From Actinomycetes bacterium (GTDB lineage Bacteria > Actinomycetota > Actinomycetes > Mycobacteriales > Mycobacteriaceae): a DNA stretch of 49,376 bases. This document shows positions 24,388 through 31,924 of the stretch, in pieces (positions within the stretch are counted from its first letter, which is position 1; each line of letters opens with the position of its first letter). The position numbers were made by a program, and so were the translations under genes. The notes under the pieces were generated by a model, which saw only the letters and a list, made by a program, of their open reading frames with translations, searched no databases and was not told the DNA's origin. Location of the stretch: assembly GCA_023404955.1 (NCBI GenBank), contig JAEXZY010000124.1, forward strand, positions 1 to 49,376, given 5' to 3'.

Positions 24388-26583
24388 ATGCCCATCGCCA
24401 TTCTCGAAGAGCACAACGACCTGGCCGACTCCGTGCGGTCCTTCGTCGCGCGCGTCGCGCCGTCGGAGGTCTTGCACGACGCGCTGGAGACCCCGATCCC
24501 CAACCCGCCGTCCTTCTGGCGCGCCGCCGCCGAGCAGGGTCTGCAGGGCGTGCACCTCTCAGAAGACGTCGGCGGTCAGGGTTTCGGCATCCTCGAACTG
24601 GCGATCGTCGCTGCCGAGTTCGGCTACGGCGCCGTCCCCGGCCCGTTCGTGCCGTCGGCGATCGCCAGCGCGCTGATCGCCGCACACGATCCCAAAGCCG
24701 AGGTGCTCGGCGGCCTCGCCGCCGGTGAGGTGATCGCCGCCTACGCCATCGACTCCGGCCTGACCGCCACGCGCCAGGGCAGTGGGCTGGTGGTCCGCGG
24801 TGAAGTCCGCGCGGTACCGGCCGCCGCTCAGGCGTCGGTGCTCGTGCTGCCGGTGGCCATCGAATCCGGCGAGGAATGGGTTGTGCTCGACGCCGACTCC
24901 CTCGAGATCGAGTCGGTGCCCAGCGTCGACCCGCTGCGCCCCATCGCCCACGTTCGCGCCAACGCCGTCGAGGTCGGCGACGACCGGGTGCTCAGCAGTG
25001 TGCGCCGCGACCTTGCCCGCGCGATCATCACCACGGTGCTCTCGGCCGAATGCATCGGCGTCGCCCGCTGGGCCACCGACACCGCCTCGGCCTACGCCAA
25101 GATCCGGGAACAGTTCGGCCGGCCGATCGGCCAGTTCCAGGCGATCAAGCACAAATGCGCCGGGATGATCGCCGAGACCGAGCGCGCCACCAGTGCCGTG
25201 TGGGACGCCGCCCGTGCGATCGACGAGGAACTGCAGGGCGATTCGAGCACGAAGACCGACTTCGAGTTCGCCGCAGCTGTCGCAGCCACCCTCGCTCCCG
25301 TCGCGGCGCAACACTGCGCGCAAGACTGCATCCAGGTGCACGGCGGCATCGGCTTCACCTGGGAACACGACACCAACGTCTACTACCGGCGCGCCATCGT
25401 GCTGGCGGCCGCGTTCGGCCGACACGCCGACTACCCGCAGCAGGTCGTCGACACCGCGACGACGACGGGGATGCGCTCGATCGACATCGACCTCGATCCC
25501 GACACCCAGAAGCTGCGCGAGGAGATCCGCGCCGAAGTCGCTGCGCTGAAGGCGATTCCGAAAGAGGAGCGCAACACCGCGATCGCCGAGGGCGGCTGGG
25601 TGCAGCCGCATCTGCCCAAGCCGTGGGGCCGCGCGTCGAACCCGATCGAGCAGATCATCATCGCGCAGGAGTTCTCCACCGGCCGGGTCAGGCGACCGCA
25701 GATGGGCATCGCCGCCTGGATCATCCCGTCGATCGTCGCGTACGGCACAGAGGCTCAGCAGCAGCAGTTCCTCCCGCCCACGTTCCGCGGCGAGATGATC
25801 TGGTGCCAGCTGTTTTCCGAGCCCGGCGCTGGGTCGGATCTGGCCAGCCTCACCACAAAAGCCACGAAGGTCGACGGCGGCTGGCGGATCACGGGTCAGA
25901 AGATCTGGACCACCGGGGCGCAGTTCTCGGCGTGGGGTGCCCTGCTGGCTCGCACCGATCCGAGCGCTCCCAAGCACCAGGGCATCACGTACTTCCTGCT
26001 CGACATGAAATCCGAAGGCGTCGAGGTCAAGCCGCTGCGTGAGCTGACCGGCAACGCGATGTTCAACACGGTGTTCATCGACGACGTGTTCGTGCCCGAT
26101 GACATGGTGCTCGGCGAGGTCGACCGCGGCTGGGAAGTCAGCCGCAACACGCTGACCAACGAGCGCGTCTCGATCGGAAGCAGCGAGCCGCCGTTCCTGG
26201 CCAGCCTCGACCAGTTCGTCGAGTTCGTCCGCGACGGCCACTTCGACCAGATCGAACAGAACGAGGCCGGCCGGTTGATCGCCGAAGGCCACGCGGCCAA
26301 GCTGCTCAACATGCGCTCGACGCTGCTGACGCTGGCGGGCGGCGATCCGATGCCGGCCGCCGCGATCTCCAAGCTGCTGTCGATGAAGACGGGCCAGGGG
26401 TACGCGGAGTTCGGAGTGTCCTCGTTCGGCACCGACGCGGCCGTCGGCGATCAGGGACAGCTGTCCGGCAAGTGGGCCGAGTACCTGCTGGCAGGCCGCG
26501 CGACGACGATCTACGGCGGTACCTCGGAGGTGCAGCTCAACATCATCGCCGAACGCCTGCTGGGACTGCCGCGGGATCCGTAA
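24388..26583 (+). CDS. fadE6: double-domain acyl-CoA dehydrogenase FadE6
   Basis: 731 aa, the same length as FadE6 (Rv0271c). Two complete acyl-CoA dehydrogenase modules are joined. The N-terminal one (about 1-355) ends IQVHGGIGFTWEHDTNVYYRRA. The C-terminal one (about 370-731) has IWCQLFSEPGAGSD and ends GGTSEVQLNIIAERLLGLPRD. In split mycobacterial FadE pairs these two types form an alpha2beta2 complex, and here they are one chain. The enzyme desaturates an acyl- or steroid-type CoA thioester at the alpha-beta position using FAD; its substrate is not known. Ribosome site GGAGGG at 24374. Codon use matches its neighbours. Confidence 0.93.
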   Translation: MPIAILEEHNDLADSVRSFVARVAPSEVLHDALETPIPNPPSFWRAAAEQGLQGVHLSEDVGGQGFGILELAIVAAEFGYGAVPGPFVPSAIASALIAAHDPKAEVLGGLAAGEVIAAYAIDSGLTATRQGSGLVVRGEVRAVPAAAQASVLVLPVAIESGEEWVVLDADSLEIESVPSVDPLRPIAHVRANAVEVGDDRVLSSVRRDLARAIITTVLSAECIGVARWATDTASAYAKIREQFGRPIGQFQAIKHKCAGMIAETERATSAVWDAARAIDEELQGDSSTKTDFEFAAAVAATLAPVAAQHCAQDCIQVHGGIGFTWEHDTNVYYRRAIVLAAAFGRHADYPQQVVDTATTTGMRSIDIDLDPDTQKLREEIRAEVAALKAIPKEERNTAIAEGGWVQPHLPKPWGRASNPIEQIIIAQEFSTGRVRRPQMGIAAWIIPSIVAYGTEAQQQQFLPPTFRGEMIWCQLFSEPGAGSDLASLTTKATKVDGGWRITGQKIWTTGAQFSAWGALLARTDPSAPKHQGITYFLLDMKSEGVEVKPLRELTGNAMFNTVFIDDVFVPDDMVLGEVDRGWEVSRNTLTNERVSIGSSEPPFLASLDQFVEFVRDGHFDQIEQNEAGRLIAEGHAAKLLNMRSTLLTLAGGDPMPAAAISKLLSMKTGQGYAEFGVSSFGTDAAVGDQGQLSGKWAEYLLAGRATTIYGGTSEVQLNIIAERLLGLPRDP

Positions 26584-26585
26584 AG

Positions 26586-26606
26586 GTACGGACCACGGTC
26601 CGGTAC
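26586..26606 (+). terminator. hairpin after fadE6
   Basis: GTAC-GGACC-AC-GGTCC-G-GTAC can fold with one bulged G, starting 3 bases after the fadE6 stop. The GC-rich stem and position suit a terminator, but the 2-base centre forces some pairs open. The rest of the 168-base gap holds no clear signal besides the AAAGGAAAG ribosome site of the next gene. Confidence 0.35.
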
Positions 26607-26751
26607 GAGTCGTCGGAAGTGACGCTGCTAACACTGCGCGCTTTTGCAAGCGGTAATGGGCACCCTGCAAGCAGGCCCGCACTCACCCTCGCCGCACCGC
26701 AGATCGGGCCGCTCGTGACCTGAACGGCGCGGCGGAACGAAAGGAAAGCTC

Positions 26752-26994
26752 ATGGCAGACAGCACCAGCGGCCCCATTGCGGCCCTTCGCGCGCTCGTCG
26801 ACGGCAGCATCGGCCTGTCCAAGCAGGTGATCGGCATCCTGCTCGACAACGACCGACTGCAGGAGCAGGGCGAGGCTCAGCAGCAGAAGGCTCGCGCCCT
26901 GAAGGACGTGGCGCAGAAGGAAGCCGAGGCGGAGGCAGCCCGTGCCGAGGCGAAGACCCAGGAGTCCCGCCAGAAGGCCGCCAGCAAGTCCTGA
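26752..26994 (+). CDS. small CsbD-like charged protein
   Basis: 80 aa, no signal or membrane segment. After a hydrophobic start (GPIAALRALVDGSIGLSKQVIG) it becomes a single long charged Ala/Glu/Lys/Gln helix (DNDRLQEQGEAQQQKARALK). The pattern of a short loop followed by DRLxxxGxAxxxxAxxxD is that of CsbD-like general stress proteins, which in mycobacteria include microaggregate-binding proteins. The role is unknown; stress response is an inference. It has its own strong terminator. Confidence 0.7.
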   Translation: MADSTSGPIAALRALVDGSIGLSKQVIGILLDNDRLQEQGEAQQQKARALKDVAQKEAEAEAARAEAKTQESRQKAASKS

Positions 26995-27010
26995 CCCTCA
27001 GCCCGACGAC

Positions 27011-27040
27011 AGCGGTCCCCGACGTCCGTCGGGGGCCGCT
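27011..27040 (+). terminator. strong intrinsic terminator hairpin
   Basis: Arms AGCGGTCCCCGACG (27011-27024) and CGTCGGGGGCCGCT (27027-27040) pair over 14 positions, with one G-U pair. It starts 17 bases after the CsbD-like stop and is followed by GACGTTTTCC, a short T-run. Confidence 0.8.
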
Positions 27041-27077
27041 GACGTTTTCCAGAGAGCCCGCCGGGAACCCGCCTGGT

Positions 27078-27407
27078 ATGACCAACGACCGTGACTTCGC
27101 CGAGAAGCGGTTCGACAAGCCGGGCACGGCGCGCGCGGCGGTCATCTACACCGTCGTCGTGGTCGCCGTGGCCGGCTTGGCGTTCGCGTTCTACGCCTTC
27201 GGCGCACGTGACTCGGTATACGCCGCGTCGCTCGTGCCGGCCTTCCTGTTCCTCGGCGGAGTGGGCGCGTTCGTGCGCACCTATCGCGAGTGGAAGGCAG
27301 AACGCGGATGGGCGGCCTGGCAGGGTGCCGGCTGGTTCTTGATGCTGGTGATGCTGTTCACGCTCGCTGTTCCCGGGTCAGCGATCATGGCCGGCGCGGT
27401 CGAGTAG
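27078..27407 (+). CDS. small integral membrane protein
   Basis: 109 aa with three predicted membrane helices: VIYTVVVVAVAGLAFAFYAF (about 22-42), ASLVPAFLFLGGVGAFV (about 50-66) and GWFLMLVMLFTLAVPGSAIM (about 85-104). The N-terminus is charged and cytoplasmic. Not a recognised family. It is convergent with the SDR gene, separated by only four bases. Confidence 0.72.
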   Translation: MTNDRDFAEKRFDKPGTARAAVIYTVVVVAVAGLAFAFYAFGARDSVYAASLVPAFLFLGGVGAFVRTYREWKAERGWAAWQGAGWFLMLVMLFTLAVPGSAIMAGAVE

Positions 27408-27411
27408 CAGT

Positions 27412-28191
27412 TCAGGGCAGGATCGCATCGACGTAACCGCCGTCGACACGCAGTGCTCCGCCCGTCGTCGCCGACGCGAGCGGGGAGGCGAGGTAGACCA
27501 CCATGTTGGCGATTTCCTCGGGCTCGATGAGCCGCTGGATCAGCGATTGCGGGCGATGCAGGCGCATGAACTCTCGCTGCGCCTCGTCCCAGGACAGGGA
27601 CTTGTCGACGAGTTGATACACGAAGTCCTCGACGCCGGCGGTGTGTGTCGGGCCGGCGATCACCGAATTCACCGTGACTCCGCTGCCTGCCGCGTCCTTG
27701 GCGAACCCGCGAGACAGGGCCAGCAGCGCAGTCTTCGACACGCCGTAGTGGATCATCTCGGCAGGTGTCACGATGGCCGAGTCGCTGGCGATCTGCAGCA
27801 CCCGGCCGAACCCGCGCTCCACCATGCCGGGCAGATAGAGCCGGATCAGCCGAGCCGCGGCCAGCACGTTGACCTCGAAGTAGGTGCGCCACTGCTCGTC
27901 GGTGATCTCACGCGCGGGCACCGCGCCGAAGATCCCGAGGTTGTTCACCAGGATGTCGACGTCGGGCACCTCGTCGAGCAGTGCCTGCGCGCCGTCGGCG
28001 TCAGCGACATCGGCAGCGACACCGACGACGTCACCGTCGATACCGGCGACGGCAGCATCGACGCGGTCCTGGCTCCTGCCGTTGACGACCACGCGTGCGC
28101 CCGCCGAGGCCAGGCCCTGCGCGATGGCCAACCCGATGCCTTGGGTCGAACCGGTGACGAGTGCGGACTTTCCGTGGAGATCGATGTTCAC
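27412..28191 (-). CDS. short-chain dehydrogenase/reductase
   Basis: 259 aa classical SDR. The cofactor loop is TGSTQGIG near residues 14-21, the structural motif NNLG replaces the usual NNAG, the catalytic Ser is in LQIASDSAIV and the catalytic pair is Y-G-V-S-K in MIHYGVSK. An extended loop after GPTHTAG suggests a bulky substrate. The GTG start at 28191 gives the normal N-terminus MNIDLHGKSALVTG. It lies 63 bases downstream of fadD2 on the same strand and may be co-transcribed, which hints at a lipid or acyl-derived substrate. Confidence 0.88.
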   Translation of the reverse strand: MNIDLHGKSALVTGSTQGIGLAIAQGLASAGARVVVNGRSQDRVDAAVAGIDGDVVGVAADVADADGAQALLDEVPDVDILVNNLGIFGAVPAREITDEQWRTYFEVNVLAAARLIRLYLPGMVERGFGRVLQIASDSAIVTPAEMIHYGVSKTALLALSRGFAKDAAGSGVTVNSVIAGPTHTAGVEDFVYQLVDKSLSWDEAQREFMRLHRPQSLIQRLIEPEEIANMVVYLASPLASATTGGALRVDGGYVDAILP

Positions 28192-28226
28192 GCAGGGGTA
28201 CTACCACCGCGGCGCGGCGACTATTT

Positions 28227-28261
28227 CATGCCCGCTACTCGTATTCCATGCCCGCTACTCG
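28227..28261. repeat. tandem 20-base duplication at the fadD2 stop
   Basis: CATGCCCGCTACTCG occurs at 28227-28241 and again at 28247-28261, period 20. The second copy contains the fadD2 stop codon (28255-28257); the first lies just beyond it. It looks like a small tandem duplication of the gene end. Confidence 0.75.
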
Positions 28262-29946
28262 ACGTCCATCTCCCGCAGCTCCCGCTTGAGGATCTTGCCC
28301 GTCGGGTTGCGCGGCAGCTCGTCGAGGAAGATGACCTCGCGCGGCACCTTGTAGCGGGCGAGGTTCTCCTTCACATAGGCCTTGATGGCGTCCTCGTCGA
28401 TCGAAGCGCCTTCGGCCTTCACCACGAAGCAGCGCAGCCGGTGACCCCACTCCTTGTCCTCGACGCCCAATGCTGTCGCCTCGATGACCTCGGGATGTCC
28501 GCTGACGAGGTCCTCGATTTCGGCGGGGAAGACGTTCTCGCCGCCCGACACGATCATCTCGTCGTCGCGACCGCTGACGTAGAGCAGACCGTCCTCGTCG
28601 AAGTAGCCGACATCGCCGGAGGACAGCAGCCCGTCGATGATCTGTTTTCCGCCACCACCGGTGTAGCCCTCGAACGGGAAGAAGCTGCCGACGAAGATGC
28701 GACCGACCTCGCCTTGTGGCAACTCATTGCCGTTGTCGTCGAAGATCTTGACCTTCATCCCTTTGACGACCGGACCGACCGTCGACGGATTCTTCGAAAG
28801 ATGCTGCGGCCCCGCGATTGTCGCGAACGACACTTCGGTCGAACCGTAGAGGTTATAGATCACCGGACCCAGCGCCTTGAGCGCCCGGGCGGCCAGTTCG
28901 GCGCCGAGTTGAGAACCGGAGACGAACACGATGCGCAGCGACGAAAGATCGGGTTTGGGCGAGGTTTTGTCGAGCTCGTCGAGCATGCGGGACAGCATCA
29001 CCGGCACCACGACCACCGCGGTGGCCTTGTGCTTTTCGATGTCGGCGAGCACGGTCGCCGGCTTGAACCGCCTGCGCAGCACCAGCGTAGTCCCGAGCAT
29101 CGACGCGACCGTCGCGTGCAGGAAGCCCAGCGCGTGGAACATCGGCGCGGGCAGCGAAGTGACTTCTCCGCCCTTGAACGGAACCGAGGACAGCACACCA
29201 CCGATCGGCGCCAACGACGGCGGGGCGCTGCGGTTGGCGCCCTTGGGGGTTCCGGTGGTGCCGCTGGTCAGAATGATGATCGAGGAGTGCTTGGTGACCT
29301 TCGGCGGCGGCGTCGCCCCGGTGCGCGCGATCAGCTCCTCGAGGGTCTCGTCGGTGCTGCCGGAGGGCTCGTCCTTGTCCGGGTTCACGCCGAGCGCGCG
29401 CAGCTTCCCGAGCGCGGGTTCGGCCTGCGAGACCGCGGCGGTGTACTCGTCGTCGTAGATGACCAGCTTGGCACCCTCGCGCTCGGACACCTCCTTGATC
29501 TGCGGCCCGGAGAACTCACTGTTGAGCAGGATGATGCGCGCGCCCGTCTTCGCCACGCCGAACCACGACACCAGGAACCAGCGGTGGTTGCGGGCCAGGA
29601 TCGCGACGCCGTCGCCCCCTTTGACGCCCTTGGCGAGCAGTCCGTTGGCGACCGCGTTTGCCGCGTCGTCGAGTTCTTTGAACGTCATCTCACCGAAGTC
29701 GTCGATCACCGCGACGGCGTTCGGGGTGCGGCGGGCGTTGAGCGCAGGGATCATGCCGATCTCGCCCCAGCGCCGGATGTCGGCCAGGAATGCGGCGATG
29801 TCCTGTGGCGGTTCGAGTTTCAGCGCACCCGCCTCGAACATCTTGCGGGCATAGTGAAGCTCCGCGGTGCCGCGGTCCCAGTAGATCTCCGCGGACTGAG
29901 TGATCTTGCCGAGCGCCTGGGCGGCCAGGTCGGTGAGCGTGGACAT
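28255..29946 (-). CDS. fadD2: acyl-CoA synthetase FadD2
   Basis: 563 aa ANL-family enzyme that activates a carboxylic acid as acyl-AMP and then acyl-CoA. The P-loop is ILTSGTTGTPKGA, the adenine block is YNLYGSTEVSFATIAGP, the hinge region is DVGYFDEDGLLYVSGRDDEM and the C-terminal catalytic lysine is in NPTGKILKREL. Length and neighbours match FadD2 (Rv0270). It is divergent from polD2 with 55 bases between, both with leaderless-type -10 elements. The substrate chain length cannot be read; medium or long fatty acids are typical. Confidence 0.93.
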   Translation of the reverse strand: MSTLTDLAAQALGKITQSAEIYWDRGTAELHYARKMFEAGALKLEPPQDIAAFLADIRRWGEIGMIPALNARRTPNAVAVIDDFGEMTFKELDDAANAVANGLLAKGVKGGDGVAILARNHRWFLVSWFGVAKTGARIILLNSEFSGPQIKEVSEREGAKLVIYDDEYTAAVSQAEPALGKLRALGVNPDKDEPSGSTDETLEELIARTGATPPPKVTKHSSIIILTSGTTGTPKGANRSAPPSLAPIGGVLSSVPFKGGEVTSLPAPMFHALGFLHATVASMLGTTLVLRRRFKPATVLADIEKHKATAVVVVPVMLSRMLDELDKTSPKPDLSSLRIVFVSGSQLGAELAARALKALGPVIYNLYGSTEVSFATIAGPQHLSKNPSTVGPVVKGMKVKIFDDNGNELPQGEVGRIFVGSFFPFEGYTGGGGKQIIDGLLSSGDVGYFDEDGLLYVSGRDDEMIVSGGENVFPAEIEDLVSGHPEVIEATALGVEDKEWGHRLRCFVVKAEGASIDEDAIKAYVKENLARYKVPREVIFLDELPRNPTGKILKRELREMDVE

Positions 29947-29952
29947 GGGTCA

Positions 29953-29958
29953 ACTTTA
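29953..29958 (-). promoter_or_regulatory. -10 hexamer TAAAGT of fadD2
   Basis: Read on the minus strand, TAAAGT ends 6 bases before the fadD2 ATG (29946). This predicts a leaderless mRNA. Confidence 0.45.
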
Positions 29959-29989
29959 TGTGACGCGGGTCGCAGACCGGCCTGGAACC

Positions 29990-29995
29990 TACGAT
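29990..29995 (+). promoter_or_regulatory. -10 hexamer TACGAT of polD2
   Basis: TACGAT ends 6 bases before the ATG at 30002. The purine-rich GAGGGA in the gap is too close to act as a normal ribosome site, so a leaderless start is favoured. Confidence 0.45.
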
Positions 29996-30001
29996 GAGGG
30001 A

Positions 30002-31240
30002 ATGGCCGCCCGGGAGTCGCTCGAGATCGGCGGGCAGCAGGTGCCGATCACCAATCCGGACAAGGTCGTCTTCGGCGATCTCGGGGTGACCAAGGGCGAT
30101 CTGATGGACTACTACGCAGCGGTGGCCGACGGTGCTCTGCGCGGGGTCGCCGAGCGGCCGATGATCCTCAAACGGTTCGTCAAGGGCATCGCCGAAGAGG
30201 CGGTGTTCCAGAAGCGAGCACCGGAGAAGCGACCCGACTTCATCGATGTCGCCGAGTTGAAGTACGCGTCGGGCACGTCGGCGAAGGAGGCGGTGCTCAC
30301 CAGCCCCGCCGGGCTGATCTGGGCGGTGAACCTCGGCTGTGTCGACCTCAACCCGCACCCGGTGCGGGCCGACGATCTCGACCATCCCGACGAACTGCGG
30401 GTCGATCTCGACCCGATGCCGGGCGTCGGCTGGCGGCAGATCCTCGACGTCGCGTTCGTGGCCCGGGAGGTGCTCGAAGACCACGGCCTGGTGGCGTGGC
30501 CGAAGACGTCCGGGTCTCGCGGCTTCCACATCTACGCGCGCATCCATCGCCGGTGGCCGTTCAAGCAGGTGCGGCTGGCCGCCGAGGCCGTGGCCCGGGA
30601 GGTGGAACAGCGCGCCCCCGAATCCGCCACTGCGCGATGGTGGAAAGAAGAACGTCACGGCGTCTTCGTCGACTTCAATCAGAACGCCAAGGATCGGACC
30701 GTGGCCTCGGCGTATTCGGTGCGCGCAACCCCTGACGCGCGGGTGTCGACGCCGTTGTTCTGGGATGAGGTCGCCGGCTGCCGCCCCGAGGAGTTCACGA
30801 TCGCCACCGTCCCGCGCCGCTTCGCCGAGCAGGGCGACCCGTGGGAGGGAATGGACGACACCCCGGGCGGACTGGAGTCTCTGCTGGAGTTGGCCGAGCG
30901 GCTCGGTCCGGCCGAGAAAGCTCCCCGGGGCACTCACCGCGTCACCGACGGCCGGCGCCAGTCCACCAAACCGTTGATCGAAGTCGCCAGGACCAAGACC
31001 AAGGACGAGGCGATGGCCGCGTTGGCGCAGTGGCAGGAAATGCATCCCGCGGCTGCCGAGAAGCTCGCTCCCACAGACATTCTCGTCGACGGAATGCGAG
31101 GACCGAGTTCGATCTGGTACCGCATCCGTATCAACCTCGAGCATGTGCCCGAGCCGCTTCGGCCCGAGCAGCAGGAGCTGCTGGCTGATTACAACCCGTG
31201 GGCCGGGTACACCGGGTCCCAGCAGCAGCGCCGCGGCTAG
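30002..31240 (+). CDS. polD2: LigD-type primase-polymerase PolD2 (Rv0269c-like)
   Basis: 412 aa stand-alone polymerase related to the POL domain of DNA ligase D (archaeo-eukaryotic primase fold). The metal-binding pair is D135-L-D137 in LRVDLDPMPG; the later SGSRGFHIYARI holds the conserved nucleotide-binding His, and the third Asp is in VFVDFNQNAKDRTVASAYS. M. smegmatis PolD1 and PolD2 have been shown to add nucleotides, with a preference for ribonucleotides, and may serve repair or NHEJ. The ligase and nuclease domains of LigD are missing. The C-terminal extension (about 300-412) is specific to this subgroup. Confidence 0.9.
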   Translation: MAARESLEIGGQQVPITNPDKVVFGDLGVTKGDLMDYYAAVADGALRGVAERPMILKRFVKGIAEEAVFQKRAPEKRPDFIDVAELKYASGTSAKEAVLTSPAGLIWAVNLGCVDLNPHPVRADDLDHPDELRVDLDPMPGVGWRQILDVAFVAREVLEDHGLVAWPKTSGSRGFHIYARIHRRWPFKQVRLAAEAVAREVEQRAPESATARWWKEERHGVFVDFNQNAKDRTVASAYSVRATPDARVSTPLFWDEVAGCRPEEFTIATVPRRFAEQGDPWEGMDDTPGGLESLLELAERLGPAEKAPRGTHRVTDGRRQSTKPLIEVARTKTKDEAMAALAQWQEMHPAAAEKLAPTDILVDGMRGPSSIWYRIRINLEHVPEPLRPEQQELLADYNPWAGYTGSQQQRRG

Positions 31241-31327
31241 AAGTTACCGGCGAGTTTGCTGGCGGCTCTGAAAGCAGTTCTTAGCGAAGTATTAGTCGTT
31301 ACTCCCCACGGCCTTAAATTGGGCCCC

Positions 31328-31363
31328 TACCTTGAGACATGTCAGGTTCGACGACGGACCTGA
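31328..31363 (+). promoter_or_regulatory. -10 hexamer and leader dyad before the STAS gene
   Basis: TACCTT (31328-31333) fits TAnnnT. TCAGGT (31342-31347) and ACCTGA (31358-31363) are inverted copies around a 10-base centre, placed where transcription should start. This could be an operator or a small leader hairpin. The remainder of the 150-base gap before 31391 shows no other clear element. Confidence 0.35.
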
Positions 31364-31390
31364 TCCAGCACATGATCGAGGGAGGCGGCG

Positions 31391-31798
31391 ATGTACGGCA
31401 ATCCGACGTTCAGTTGCGGTGGCGCCGAGATTCGTGCGCATTGCCGCCAGTTGGCCACCGTGGTCACGATCACGGGTGCGCTGAGTGATGCCGATGTCAC
31501 CCGCGCCACCGAGTACACGCGCCGCTTCGTCCTCACGGAGAAGCCGTTCGTACTCGACCTCAGCGCCGTCACTTCGTTTGACGCTGAGGCACTTTCACTC
31601 CTGTTCGCCGTGGACGACGCATGCAGCGCGGCCGGTGTGGAATGGTCGTTGGTGGCCAGCCGCCCGGTCGAGCAGACCCTGCGGGCCCACGGCATTGACT
31701 TCGACGCGGCCGGCTCCGTTCCCGAGGCCCTCAATCACTTCGCCGATGCAATGGTCGCTCGGCGTCAGCTTCTTCCCCTGCTCACCAAGACTGCGTAA
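31391..31798 (+). CDS. STAS-domain protein (anti-sigma factor antagonist-like)
   Basis: 135 aa single STAS domain. The strand-helix core ATVVTITGALSDADVTRATEYTRRF is followed by the family signature FVLDLSAVTSFDAEALSLL, where a Ser is the usual phosphorylation site and where VTS fits. Antagonists of this kind bind anti-sigma factors and release SigF-type sigma factors. No anti-sigma kinase or sigma gene is adjacent, so it is an orphan. The ribosome site is GGGAGG, 5 bases before the ATG. Confidence 0.8.
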   Translation: MYGNPTFSCGGAEIRAHCRQLATVVTITGALSDADVTRATEYTRRFVLTEKPFVLDLSAVTSFDAEALSLLFAVDDACSAAGVEWSLVASRPVEQTLRAHGIDFDAAGSVPEALNHFADAMVARRQLLPLLTKTA

Positions 31799-31886
31799 GG
31801 ATCACTGTGTTACTTGATGTTCGGTGGCTCCGTTACCTTCTTCAGCGCCATCACCGGTCCGACCTGGCACGTCCGGCGCTCACCGC

Positions 31887-31918
31887 CGGCTAGACGAGTA
31901 GCCGTCGCCGGTTAAGGT
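31887..31918 (+). promoter_or_regulatory. dyad and -10 element before the acyl-CoA dehydrogenase pair
   Basis: CGGCTA (31887-31892) and TAGCCG (31899-31904) are perfect inverted copies with a 6-base centre. TAAGGT (31913-31918) fits TAnnnT and ends 6 bases before the ATG at 31925. The dyad covers the -35 region, so it may be an operator. The 126-base gap after the STAS gene holds nothing else clear. Confidence 0.4.
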
Positions 31919-31924
31919 GCTCGT

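Noticed and set aside
24559..26682. 707-codon frame antisense to fadE6
   Set aside because: Low-complexity product opposite a well recognised 731 aa enzyme.
27547..29997. 816-codon plus-strand frame across the SDR and fadD2
   Set aside because: Crosses two recognised minus-strand genes and the gap between them; composition is typical of an antisense shadow.
31241..31390. SigF-type promoter before the STAS gene
   Set aside because: GTT and GGGCCC blocks are present, but they do not fit GTTT-N15-17-GGGTA in sequence or spacing.
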